Shown in pieces: positions 1-5,731 of a stretch of 7,503 nt of DNA. This DNA comes from DATILI01 sp035476635 (GTDB taxonomy: Bacteria > Pseudomonadota > Gammaproteobacteria > Burkholderiales > Burkholderiaceae_C), in contig DATILI010000175.1 in assembly GCA_035476635.1 (NCBI GenBank), positions 1 through 7,503 of the forward strand, in the 5' to 3' direction. Position 1 is the first letter of the stretch, and each line of letters begins with the position of its first letter. The notes beneath the pieces are model-generated. The model was not told the origin of the DNA. It saw nothing but the letters and a program-made list of their open reading frames with translations, and ran no database searches. The position numbers and the translations under genes were made by a program.

Positions 1-161
1 GGCAACTCACGCAGCAGGGCCTGTGCCCGCTCCTGCCCCCGGTGGTAGCCGATCAACACAGTAGCGCCCTCCGCGGCCAACATGCTCGCGCACGCCGCAC
101 CAATGCCACTGCTGCCACCCGTGACCACTGCGGTCTTGCCCTTCAACCGGCGACTGTCCAT
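1..161 (-). CDS. SDR-family oxidoreductase, N-terminal part (runs off the left edge)
   Basis: This is the first 53 codons of a short-chain dehydrogenase/reductase, a cytosolic NAD(P)H-dependent oxidoreductase; the catalytic Ser-Tyr-Lys part lies outside the window. The Rossmann nucleotide-binding motif TGGSSGIG is at residues 14-21, preceded by the typical LKGKTAVV strand. The second beta strand ends in IGYHR (residues 37-41) with no acidic residue, which suggests NADP(H) rather than NAD(H); that is inference. The ATG at 161 is preceded by a good Shine-Dalgarno AGGAA (complement of 171-175) with 9 bases of spacing, which supports this start. The gene is divergent from the IclR-family regulator, and a 15-base operator-like motif (156-170) covers its start codon, so it is a likely direct regulatory target. 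The family is certain, but the substrate and subfamily cannot be assigned from this fragment. Confidence 0.9.
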   Translation of the reverse strand, partial: MDSRRLKGKTAVVTGGSSGIGAACASMLAAEGATVLIGYHRGQERAQALLREL

Positions 162-170
162 TTAACGAAC
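155..170. promoter_or_regulatory. Putative IclR-type operator, copy 1 (over the SDR start codon)
   Basis: The plus strand reads TGTCCATTTAACGAAC. It matches 15 of 16 bases of a second copy at 279-294. The 15-base core is an imperfect palindrome of the form GTyCrTT-w-AAyGrAC. Its reverse complement, GTTCGTTAAATGGAC, resembles the Pseudomonas PcaR (IclR-family) box as I recall it, GTTCGATAATCGCAC. It sits between the SDR Shine-Dalgarno site and codons 1-2. Binding there would lie downstream of the transcription start and would fit repression or roadblock. Function is inferred from the repetition, symmetry, family resemblance and adjacency to an IclR gene. Confidence 0.6.
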
Positions 171-294
171 TTCCTTTCTGGTCGACTTCATCCGGCGCTA
201 TGGACGAAACTTTGTGCTTGCGCCACACTTGAAGCCTTGCCCCGATTGTTCGTCAAGCGGGTGCCCGAGAAATACACTTGTCCATTTATCGAAC
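162..294. promoter_or_regulatory. Divergent SDR / IclR intergenic control region
   Basis: These 133 bases separate the two divergent start codons and must hold the promoters for both. They are less GC-rich than the flanking genes. Two operator-like motifs lie at the ends, and a weaker partial match lies at 248-262. I could not identify convincing sigma-70 -35/-10 pairs. TTGTTC at 246-251 and a TACACT-like hexamer at 273-278 are the best plus-strand candidates, but they are about 21 bases apart, which is poor spacing. No terminator or RNA gene is visible. Confidence 0.6.
279..294. promoter_or_regulatory. Putative IclR-type operator, copy 2 (abutting the iclR-family gene start)
   Basis: The plus strand reads TGTCCATTTATCGAAC, one mismatch from the copy at 155-170 and in the same orientation, 124 bases away. 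The reverse complement GTTCGATAAATGGAC shares its first nine bases, and 12 of 15 overall, with the PcaR box as I remember it. The motif ends at the base before the regulator's ATG at 295. The regulator occupying it would be expected to repress its own gene, the usual autoregulation in this family. No experimental support is available here. Confidence 0.6.
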
Positions 295-1107
295 ATGACA
301 TCAGTGCCGGATGCGGGGTCTCTCAAACGCGGGGTTCTCTTGCTCAAACTGCTGGCGACCGCCGGATCGCGCGGACTGCCGCTGACGGATCTGGCTGTCA
401 AAAGCGCGCTGCCGCATCCTTCGGTTCATCGCGTGCTGAAGCAGTTGACCGCCGAGCGGCTGGTCGAGCACAACCCCGAATCGCGGCGCTATCGGCTGGG
501 ACCGCTGACCTTTGAGCTGGGCCTCGCCGGCTCGACGATGTTCGACATCCGGGACCTCTGTGAGCCGTCCATGAAAACCCTCGCTGCTTTCACGGCCGAT
601 ACCGTGTATCTCGTGGAACGCAGCGGGTTCGACGCAGTCTGCGTGCACCGTCTCGAGGGAAGCTTTCCGATTCGCACGCTCACGCTCGATGTCGGCAGCC
701 GTCGACCTTTGGGGGTGGGTGCGGGTGGCTTGGCCGTTCTCGCTGCCATCGACGAGGAGGAGCGCGGTGAAATCATCGAACGCGTGACCCCCAGTCTCGG
801 GGCTTTTGGCGGGCTCACGGCCGAGGCGCTGGTGCGGGCTTGCGAGAGCACTCGCGATGCCGGCGCCAGTGTCATCAAGAGCACGATCAACCTGGGCGTT
901 ACCGCGGTCGGCGTTGCATTCCGAAATCCCATGGGCCAGCCGCTTGGCGCCTTGAGCGTCGCCGCCCTGTCGCAGCGCATGTCCAAGCAGCGAGTTCAGG
1001 AGATATCAGTCGCACTGAAGTCCGCATCCAAGGAAGTCGAACAACGGCTGCGTGCGCACAAGCGCGGGGCTTGGCATGCAGGGGGCGCGCTGCGTGCGGC
1101 CTCTTGA
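295..1107 (+). CDS. IclR-family transcriptional regulator
   Basis: This 270-residue protein has the standard IclR layout and length. An N-terminal winged helix-turn-helix spans about residues 8-70, starting at SLKRGVLLLKLL, with the recognition helix around HPSVHRVLKQL (41-51) and the wing at RRYRLG. A C-terminal GAF-like effector-binding domain follows (about 85-250), including the family-typical RRPLGVGAGGLAVLAAI (136-152). Such proteins bind a small aromatic or carboxylic metabolite and control a nearby catabolic operon. The ATG at 295 is preferred because it places the HTH about 10 residues in, as in homologues, and lies just after operator copy 2. An in-frame GTG at 214 would add 27 unlike-family residues and put the operator inside the gene. 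No clear Shine-Dalgarno precedes 295, so the message may be leaderless. The likely targets are itself and the divergent SDR. Control of the convergent transporter/oxidase operon is possible but not shown. Confidence 0.92.
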   Translation: MTSVPDAGSLKRGVLLLKLLATAGSRGLPLTDLAVKSALPHPSVHRVLKQLTAERLVEHNPESRRYRLGPLTFELGLAGSTMFDIRDLCEPSMKTLAAFTADTVYLVERSGFDAVCVHRLEGSFPIRTLTLDVGSRRPLGVGAGGLAVLAAIDEEERGEIIERVTPSLGAFGGLTAEALVRACESTRDAGASVIKSTINLGVTAVGVAFRNPMGQPLGALSVAALSQRMSKQRVQEISVALKSASKEVEQRLRAHKRGAWHAGGALRAAS

Positions 1108-1126
1108 GCGTGGTCAGGCGTAGCGC
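1087..1126. terminator. Possible shared hairpin over the convergent gene ends
   Basis: GCGCTGCG (1087-1094) can pair with CGTAGCGC (1119-1126) through eight pairs, including one G-T wobble. The 24-base loop contains both stop codons, of the IclR gene (1105-1107) and the aldehyde dehydrogenase (1114-1116). There is no T-run on either side, and the loop is long, so this is a weak candidate for a bidirectional terminator. It is listed because only 6 bases separate the two genes and no better terminator exists there. Confidence 0.18.
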
Positions 1127-2610
1127 ACCAGCACGGACTTGGTTTCCAGAAACGACTCGAACGATTCTTCGCCCAGGTCACGACCGTAGCCCGAGGCACG
1201 GCGGCCCCCTTCGGGCAAGCCGGGCCACGGCATAGGCTCGGTGTTCACCGCTACCTTGCCGGAGCGGATTCGCGGCACGACGGTGTGCATGGTGCTCAGG
1301 TCACGAGTCCATAGGCATGCGGACAGCCCGTACGGCGTGTCGTTGGCCATCTGCACCGCATGCTCGATGTCGTCGAACGGTGTGATGGTGATGACGGGCC
1401 CGAACACCTCCTCCCGCACGATCGCAGACGCCTGGTCCACCACCGCAACCACGCTCGGGCGCACATAAAAGCCCGCGGCGTCGACGCGCGGAGCCGTGGT
1501 CAGCAGTTCAGCGCCGGAGCGCTGGGCCGTGTCGAGGTGCTGAAGCACGCGCTGCTGCTGGCGCGCGTTGATCAGCGGTCCGAGTTCAGTCTCCGGTATC
1601 AGCCCGGCGCCCAGTCGCATCGCATCGGCGTGGCGGGTCAGACGCTCCGCGGCTTCGTCGTAGATGCGTTTGTCGACGTACAACCGCGAACCCGCCACGC
1701 ACACTTGCCCGGAATTCAGGAAGATGCTGCCGGCGATGCCCGGGATGGCCTTGTCGAGGTCCGCGTCCGCAAACAGGATCTGGGGCGACTTGCCGCCGAG
1801 TTCCAGCGTCGCCTTGGTCACATTGCGCGCCGCGGCCAGGGCAACCTGCGTACCCGTGGCCGTGGACCCGGTGAACGTGATCTTGTCCAGCCCCGGATGC
1901 GCGGCAAGGGCCGCGCCCGCTGCCGTGCCGGTTCCCGTGACCACGTTCACCACGCCCGGTGGAAAGCCCGCCTCATGAATGAGCCCGGCCAGATGCAGCG
2001 CGCTCAACGACGCTTCCTCCGAAGGTTTGAGAACCACAGTACAGCCGGCTGCAAGCGCGGGCGCCAGCTTCCACACCGACATCATCAGCGGCACGTTCCA
2101 GGGAATGATGGCACCGACAACCCCCAGCGCTTCCTTCTGGGTGTAGCCAAAGAAGGCTGAATCCGGGATGGGCACGCCAACCTGGACAGTCCGGCCCGCC
2201 GCACGCCCGGCGAGCCCCGCCATGTAACGCAGCACGTCGATGGCACCGCCGACATTCAGGTCCCTCGCCATCCAGATCGGCATGCCGACATCGATGACTT
2301 CCAGTTCGGCGAGAAGGTGCCGATCGCGCGCGATCAGGTCGGCAAGCCGGCGCAAGAGCGCTTCCCGCCCCGCGCCATGCATGCGCGCCCATGGTCCCTG
2401 CTCGAAGGCATCGCGCGCGGCACCCACGGCCGCGTCGATGTGCCCGGCTCCGCCAGCCGCAATGCTCGAGATCTGCCGGCCGCTGCTGGGATCGATGACG
2501 GGCAGGGTTTCGCCCACGGCATGCCTTTCACCATGGATGAAAACGCCCGCGCCAGCATCGAGGGCGCTTCGGGTGGCCGGCGAAAGAAGCGAGAGATCGT
2601 TTTCAAGCAT
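1114..2610 (-). CDS. NAD(P)+-dependent aldehyde dehydrogenase
   Basis: This 498-residue cytosolic enzyme of the ALDH superfamily has the usual length for the betaine/phenylacetaldehyde type and oxidises an aldehyde to its carboxylic acid. All core residues are present: oxyanion-hole Asn172 (IIPWNVP), cofactor Lys195 (VLKPSEE), the FTGST turn (246-250), general base Glu270 (LELGGKSP), nucleophile Cys304 (GQVCVAGSR) and Glu401 (EEVFGP). The C-terminal motif usually written PFGGxKxSG reads LPEGGRRASGYGRD (465-478), so the common Phe is Glu466-like. The ATG at 2610 overlaps the end of the GMC gene by 8 bases and has a Shine-Dalgarno GGAAG (complement of 2620-2624) at 9 bases. It is therefore co-translated with the alcohol dehydrogenase and probably takes its aldehyde product. 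It is the last gene of the operon. The family is certain, but the substrate is unknown. Confidence 0.95.
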   Translation of the reverse strand: MLENDLSLLSPATRSALDAGAGVFIHGERHAVGETLPVIDPSSGRQISSIAAGGAGHIDAAVGAARDAFEQGPWARMHGAGREALLRRLADLIARDRHLLAELEVIDVGMPIWMARDLNVGGAIDVLRYMAGLAGRAAGRTVQVGVPIPDSAFFGYTQKEALGVVGAIIPWNVPLMMSVWKLAPALAAGCTVVLKPSEEASLSALHLAGLIHEAGFPPGVVNVVTGTGTAAGAALAAHPGLDKITFTGSTATGTQVALAAARNVTKATLELGGKSPQILFADADLDKAIPGIAGSIFLNSGQVCVAGSRLYVDKRIYDEAAERLTRHADAMRLGAGLIPETELGPLINARQQQRVLQHLDTAQRSGAELLTTAPRVDAAGFYVRPSVVAVVDQASAIVREEVFGPVITITPFDDIEHAVQMANDTPYGLSACLWTRDLSTMHTVVPRIRSGKVAVNTEPMPWPGLPEGGRRASGYGRDLGEESFESFLETKSVLVRYA

Positions 2611-4219
2611 GATGCAGTTCTTCCGAGTGGATGAAATCGGCCGCGCGTTCGGCGATCATGATCGTGCCGGCATTCGTATTGCCGCGCGGGATGGCGGGCA
2701 TGACGGAAACGTCCGCCACACGCAGGCCTTGCAGTCCGTGCACGCGCAGCCGTGCGTCCACCACGGCCTGCGAATCGGTTCCCATCTTGCATGTGCCACC
2801 GGGGTGATAGACCGTCTTGGCATAGTGACGCACTCGCGCGTCGATGGTGGCGTCGTCATCGCCCGCAAACTCCGCGAGAGGCTCGATCTCGTGGCTGACC
2901 ATGGCCGCGAACGAGGGCGCGCCCAGGATACGGCGGGCGAGACGAACGCCTTCGCGCAACACGCGCACGTCATCCTCATCGGCCAGGGCACCCGCGTCCA
3001 GCCACGGCAGCGCCAACGGGTCCGGGCTGCGCAATCGCAACTCGCCGCGCGACTTGGGCGCCAGCAGGCAGGGGTTCAGTGTCACGCCATGGACCATGGG
3101 GGGCTCGCGGTCCACATCGCCGACCAGCACCGGAAGCACATGGAACTGCACATCGGCACGGCCATCGCCGTCGACGTCGAAGAAGCCGCCGGACTCCACC
3201 ACGTTGGAGGTCATCAGCCCCGTCTTGAACAGCACCCATTGGGCGCCGTGCTTCAGCGCCGAAAAGCCCTTGTCCTGGCCAAACAGGCTGATGGGCGAAC
3301 GCGTCTGGCCGTATACGGACACCTCGAGATGATCCTGGTAGTTGCGGCCCACGCCCGCCAAATCGCGAACGACCGGGATGCCCAGCGACTGCAAGTGGGC
3401 GCCGGGGCCGACACCCGACTGCAGCAGGATCTTGGCGCTGCCCAGGCCTCCGGCACACAGCACCACTTCGCGCCTGGCACGAAAGCTCAGCTTCGTGTGC
3501 GCGCCTTTGCTCTCGATGCATTCGACGCCGATGGCCCTGGACCCTTCGAACAGGATGCGAGCCACCGTGAGGTCGGTGCGCACGTCCAGGTTGGCGCGGT
3601 CCATCGCGGGGCGCAGGAAGAATCGAGCCGTATTGCCGCGTTCACCCTGGAACGCCGTGATCTGGTAGAAGCCGGCGCCGAGCTGGGAGTGGCCGTTGAA
3701 ATCATGATTGAACGGCAGGCCAACCTCTTGCGCGGAGCGCACGAATGCGCTGTTGAGGGCATGACGGTACGGCGTATCGATGACCTTGAGGAGTCCGTCG
3801 GCGCCGTGATAAGCATCCGACAGGCGCACGTTTCCTTCGGACTTGCGAAACCAGGGCAGGACATCTTCGTAGCCCCAGCCGGCACATCCCTGGTCGCGCC
3901 AATCGTCGTAGTCCTTGCGATCGCCGCGGATGTAGATCATCCCGTTCATGGAGCCGCTGCCGCCCAGCGTGCGCCCTTGAGGCACGTAGGACTTGCGTCC
4001 GCCCAGGCCGGCTTGCGGTTCTGACTCGTAGCCCCACATCCGGTGGGTGCCGAAAACGCGGCTGAAGCCGGCCGGCATGCGGATGAAGATGCTGTTGTCC
4101 TTGGCACCAGCTTCGATCAGCAGCACGCGGTTCGCGGGGTCGGCCGACAGGCGATTGGCCAGCACACAGCCGGCGGAGCCTCCGCCGACGACGATGAAAT
4201 CGTAGTTTGAATTGCTCAT
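2603..4219 (-). CDS. GMC-family FAD-dependent alcohol (choline-type) dehydrogenase
   Basis: This 538-residue flavoenzyme is predicted to oxidise a primary alcohol to an aldehyde. The FAD Rossmann motif GGGSAG is at residues 12-17 and the ribose-binding Glu is in LIEAG (34-38). GMC signature 1 is at about 81-99 (QGRTLGGSGS onward) and signature 2 at 257-271 (GGLGSAKILLQSGVG). The active-site pair is His472 (VYHPGGTCKMG) and Asn516 (RGNTNAGT), the His-Asn combination of choline- and alkanol-type members. The YVPQGRTLGGSGSMNGMIYIRG neighbourhood looks closer to AlkJ/polyethylene-glycol dehydrogenases than to E. coli BetA, judged from memory. There is no signal peptide. The ATG at 4219 is chosen because the FAD motif begins within ten residues. 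A second in-frame ATG at 4279 would add 20 basic residues and overlap livF. The Shine-Dalgarno at 4219 is weak (GAG, complement of 4228-4230). Together with the downstream aldehyde dehydrogenase it gives an alcohol-to-acid pathway, but the substrate is unassigned. Confidence 0.93.
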   Translation of the reverse strand: MSNSNYDFIVVGGGSAGCVLANRLSADPANRVLLIEAGAKDNSIFIRMPAGFSRVFGTHRMWGYESEPQAGLGGRKSYVPQGRTLGGSGSMNGMIYIRGDRKDYDDWRDQGCAGWGYEDVLPWFRKSEGNVRLSDAYHGADGLLKVIDTPYRHALNSAFVRSAQEVGLPFNHDFNGHSQLGAGFYQITAFQGERGNTARFFLRPAMDRANLDVRTDLTVARILFEGSRAIGVECIESKGAHTKLSFRARREVVLCAGGLGSAKILLQSGVGPGAHLQSLGIPVVRDLAGVGRNYQDHLEVSVYGQTRSPISLFGQDKGFSALKHGAQWVLFKTGLMTSNVVESGGFFDVDGDGRADVQFHVLPVLVGDVDREPPMVHGVTLNPCLLAPKSRGELRLRSPDPLALPWLDAGALADEDDVRVLREGVRLARRILGAPSFAAMVSHEIEPLAEFAGDDDATIDARVRHYAKTVYHPGGTCKMGTDSQAVVDARLRVHGLQGLRVADVSVMPAIPRGNTNAGTIMIAERAADFIHSEELHHA

Positions 4220-4275
4220 GGTGAAGTCTCGCTGTGACAGTCGTTTTTCCAGACGGCGGGGCGAACTTGGGTCAT
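4216..4275 (-). CDS. Possible 19-codon coupling ORF between livF and the GMC gene
   Basis: This frame encodes MTQVRPAVWKNDCHSETSP. Its ATG (4275-4273) overlaps the livF stop as ATGA, and its TGA (4218-4216) overlaps the GMC start as ATGA. A strong Shine-Dalgarno AGGAG (complement of 4284-4288) lies 8 bases before its ATG, which is ideal spacing. It would turn the only real gap in the operon into a continuous translational-coupling chain. The peptide matches no family I know and probably has no function of its own. The alternative is that the AGGAG site serves an extended GMC start at 4279, but the spacing there would be only 4 bases. Confidence 0.35.
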   Translation of the reverse strand: MTQVRPAVWKNDCHSETSP

Positions 4276-4931
4276 GCATGCGTCTCCTGATCCAGTTCGA
4301 CCCGGCCCCGCTCGATGCGCAGGCGCACATCGCACAGGCCGTTCAGGTTGGCGCCTTCCGAGTCGGTGACGATGACGGTGGGTCCGTTGGCTCGCAAGTC
4401 GCGCAAGACGCCGGTCAGGCGCGCGACAAGCGCCGGCGCCACCCCCTCGAACGGCTCGTCGAGCAACAGCAGACGGTGGCCATAGCCTATGGCCCGCGCC
4501 AGTGCGGCGAGCTTTTGCTGCCCGCCCGAGAGCTGATTGCCGCGCCGGTCGATCAAGGGCACCAGCTCCGGGATCAGCGTCAGCACCTGGTCGAGTCGCC
4601 GGTTTCTGTCTGCCACGCCATTCAACTCCATAGGCAGCAGGATATTGGCGCGCACACTCAGGTCCGGCACCAGGCGGCGGTCCTCCGGCATGTAGCCCAT
4701 GCCCCAGCGCACGCGCTGCTGTGTCGGCGCGTGTGTGACGTCCACACCTTCAAACAGCACCTGGCCGCGAACCGGCGGAAGCACCCCGACGATGGCGCGC
4801 ATGAGCGTGGTCTTTCCCGCACCGTTGTGGCCGACGATGCCGACCACCGAGCCCGCGGCCGCCTCGAAGCTCACGTTCTCCAGGATGGACACGGGCCCCA
4901 CCGATACCCCGAGGTTGCGTACTGCGATCAC
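4272..4931 (-). CDS. LivF-like ABC transporter ATPase (hydrophobic amino-acid family)
   Basis: This 219-residue ATPase is somewhat short against the usual 230-240 for LivF and forms a heterodimer with the LivG-like subunit to drive import. Walker A GHNGAGKT is at 34-41, the LivF-typical YMPEDRRL Q-loop region at 80-87, the ABC signature LSGGQQ at 134-139, and Walker B LLLLDEP with catalytic Glu159 at 154-160. The Leu-rich LivF hallmark EGVAP follows. Two elements are unusual. The A-loop aromatic (normally a Tyr before Gly) is missing in VSVGPVSIL. The H-loop region, normally VEQN in LivF, reads VTDSEGAN (188-195) with no His or Gln. The start is GTG at 4931, overlapping the livG stop as GTGA, with GGAG (complement of 4939-4942) 7 bases upstream. 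The family is secure. The exact cargo is not implied by the name, since homologues import amino acids, urea, aromatics and other small organics. Confidence 0.93.
   Translation of the reverse strand: MIAVRNLGVSVGPVSILENVSFEAAAGSVVGIVGHNGAGKTTLMRAIVGVLPPVRGQVLFEGVDVTHAPTQQRVRWGMGYMPEDRRLVPDLSVRANILLPMELNGVADRNRRLDQVLTLIPELVPLIDRRGNQLSGGQQKLAALARAIGYGHRLLLLDEPFEGVAPALVARLTGVLRDLRANGPTVIVTDSEGANLNGLCDVRLRIERGRVELDQETHA
4284..4288 (-). promoter_or_regulatory. Ribosome binding site AGGAG inside the livF 3' end
   Basis: Read on the minus strand, this is the strongest Shine-Dalgarno near the livF/GMC junction. It sits 8 bases from the ATG at 4275 (mini-ORF), 4 bases from the ATG at 4279 (extended GMC frame), and 64 bases from the preferred GMC start at 4219. 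Its placement is the main reason to suspect that translation restarts here rather than directly at 4219. Confidence 0.5.
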
Positions 4932-5731
4932 GACAAGACTCCAGTTGGGCTAGCCACCGCCGTCGGAACATGGCGCGGAGCGCCATGCGTGACGGCGCTC
5001 GTGACCAGGGCATTGCGCATGACGTCCTCGGGCACGCCGTCGGCAATGAGGTGCCCGTCGCGGAACGCGAGAATGCGCGTGACATAGCGGCGCACGACAT
5101 CCATGTCGTGCTCCACGAACAGCACCGTCACGCCACCTGCGCGGATCGCGTCGAATACGACTTCCATCAGCGGCAGCTTTTCGGCCGACGACACGCCGCT
5201 GGTCGGTTCGTCGAGCAGCAGCAGTTTGGGCCGCAGCGACAACGCCATCGCGATGTCCACAAGCTTGCGCTGGCCCTGGGGCACCGAGCTGATCGGGCGC
5301 TGGGCGATACCCTGCAGGTTGAAGCGCACTAGTGTTTCCCACGCCACCGCCTCTCGCGACGGTGAGCGCAGGACCTGCAGCAGGCTTTGTTCGTGCTGAC
5401 TAGCCAGCGCCAGCGACAGCACGATATGGTCCAGCACTGTCATTTCCGGAAACAGCTGCGGCACCTGGAAGGACCGGGCGACGCCGCTGGCCACCAGGCG
5501 CCGCGGGCCCTGGCCGACGACGTCTTTGCCCTCCAGCTGGATCGAGCCCTGTGTCGGCCGCAAGTAGCCTGTGACCATGTTGATGAAGGTGGTCTTGCCG
5601 GCGCCGTTGGTGCCGATCAGGCCGACGACCTCGCCACGGTGAATGCGAACGCTGATGTCGTTCACAGCCACGACCGCGCCGAAGCGGACCGTGAGGCCGC
5701 GTGTTTCGAGCAAGGGTGTCGAGGATTTCAT
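4928..5731 (-). CDS. LivG-like ABC transporter ATPase (hydrophobic amino-acid family)
   Basis: This 267-residue ATPase subunit has an aromatic A-loop residue, Phe17 (VRFGAV), and Walker A GTNGAGKT at 40-47. The Q-loop Gln89 is in ARSFQV, Walker B LLLLDEP (Glu175) is at 170-176, and a canonical H-loop His208 lies in VEHDM, the hallmark that separates LivG from LivF. The ABC signature is degenerate: VPQGQ (150-154) in place of LSYGQ or LSGGQ. The long insertion after the Q-loop (about 105-145) is typical of LivG, and a tail of about 20 residues past MRNALV is slightly longer than usual. The ATG at 5731 overlaps the livM stop as ATGA, with a weak AGGG (complement of 5739-5742) 7 bases upstream. 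The much longer open frame upstream of 5731 is the antisense-free alternate frame of livM and not part of the protein. Confidence 0.95.
   Translation of the reverse strand: MKSSTPLLETRGLTVRFGAVVAVNDISVRIHRGEVVGLIGTNGAGKTTFINMVTGYLRPTQGSIQLEGKDVVGQGPRRLVASGVARSFQVPQLFPEMTVLDHIVLSLALASQHEQSLLQVLRSPSREAVAWETLVRFNLQGIAQRPISSVPQGQRKLVDIAMALSLRPKLLLLDEPTSGVSSAEKLPLMEVVFDAIRAGGVTVLFVEHDMDVVRRYVTRILAFRDGHLIADGVPEDVMRNALVTSAVTHGAPRHVPTAVASPTGVLS

Noticed and set aside
214..294. GTG start at 214 for the IclR-family regulator (27 extra residues)
   Set aside because: The extra residues are Cys/Pro-rich and unlike IclR N-termini. They would place the operator-like motif inside the coding region, and the HTH normally begins about 10 residues from the start.
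42..515. Plus-strand open frame across the SDR, the intergenic region and the start of the IclR gene
   Set aside because: It overlaps the regulator in a different frame and the SDR in antisense, has no recognisable domain, and crosses the regulatory gap. It is a shadow frame.
2240..4024. A 594-codon open frame on the plus strand opposite the GMC and aldehyde dehydrogenase genes
   Set aside because: It is antisense to two well-supported enzymes with complete motifs. Its translation is low-complexity, Arg/His/Ala-rich and matches nothing. Long antisense frames are expected in GC-rich genes with biased codon use.
4220..4271. Possible attenuator or hairpin between livF and the GMC gene
   Set aside because: Only tiny symmetries are visible (for example CTGTGACAG at 4232-4240, with a one-base loop). 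There is no stem long enough for a terminator or attenuator and no riboswitch-like structure.
4220..4330. Extended starts at 4330 or 4279 for the GMC gene
   Set aside because: The 4330 start lies deep inside livF. The 4279 start adds 20 basic residues before a normal FAD motif and has only 4 bases to its Shine-Dalgarno. It is kept as an alternative, but 4219 fits the family better.
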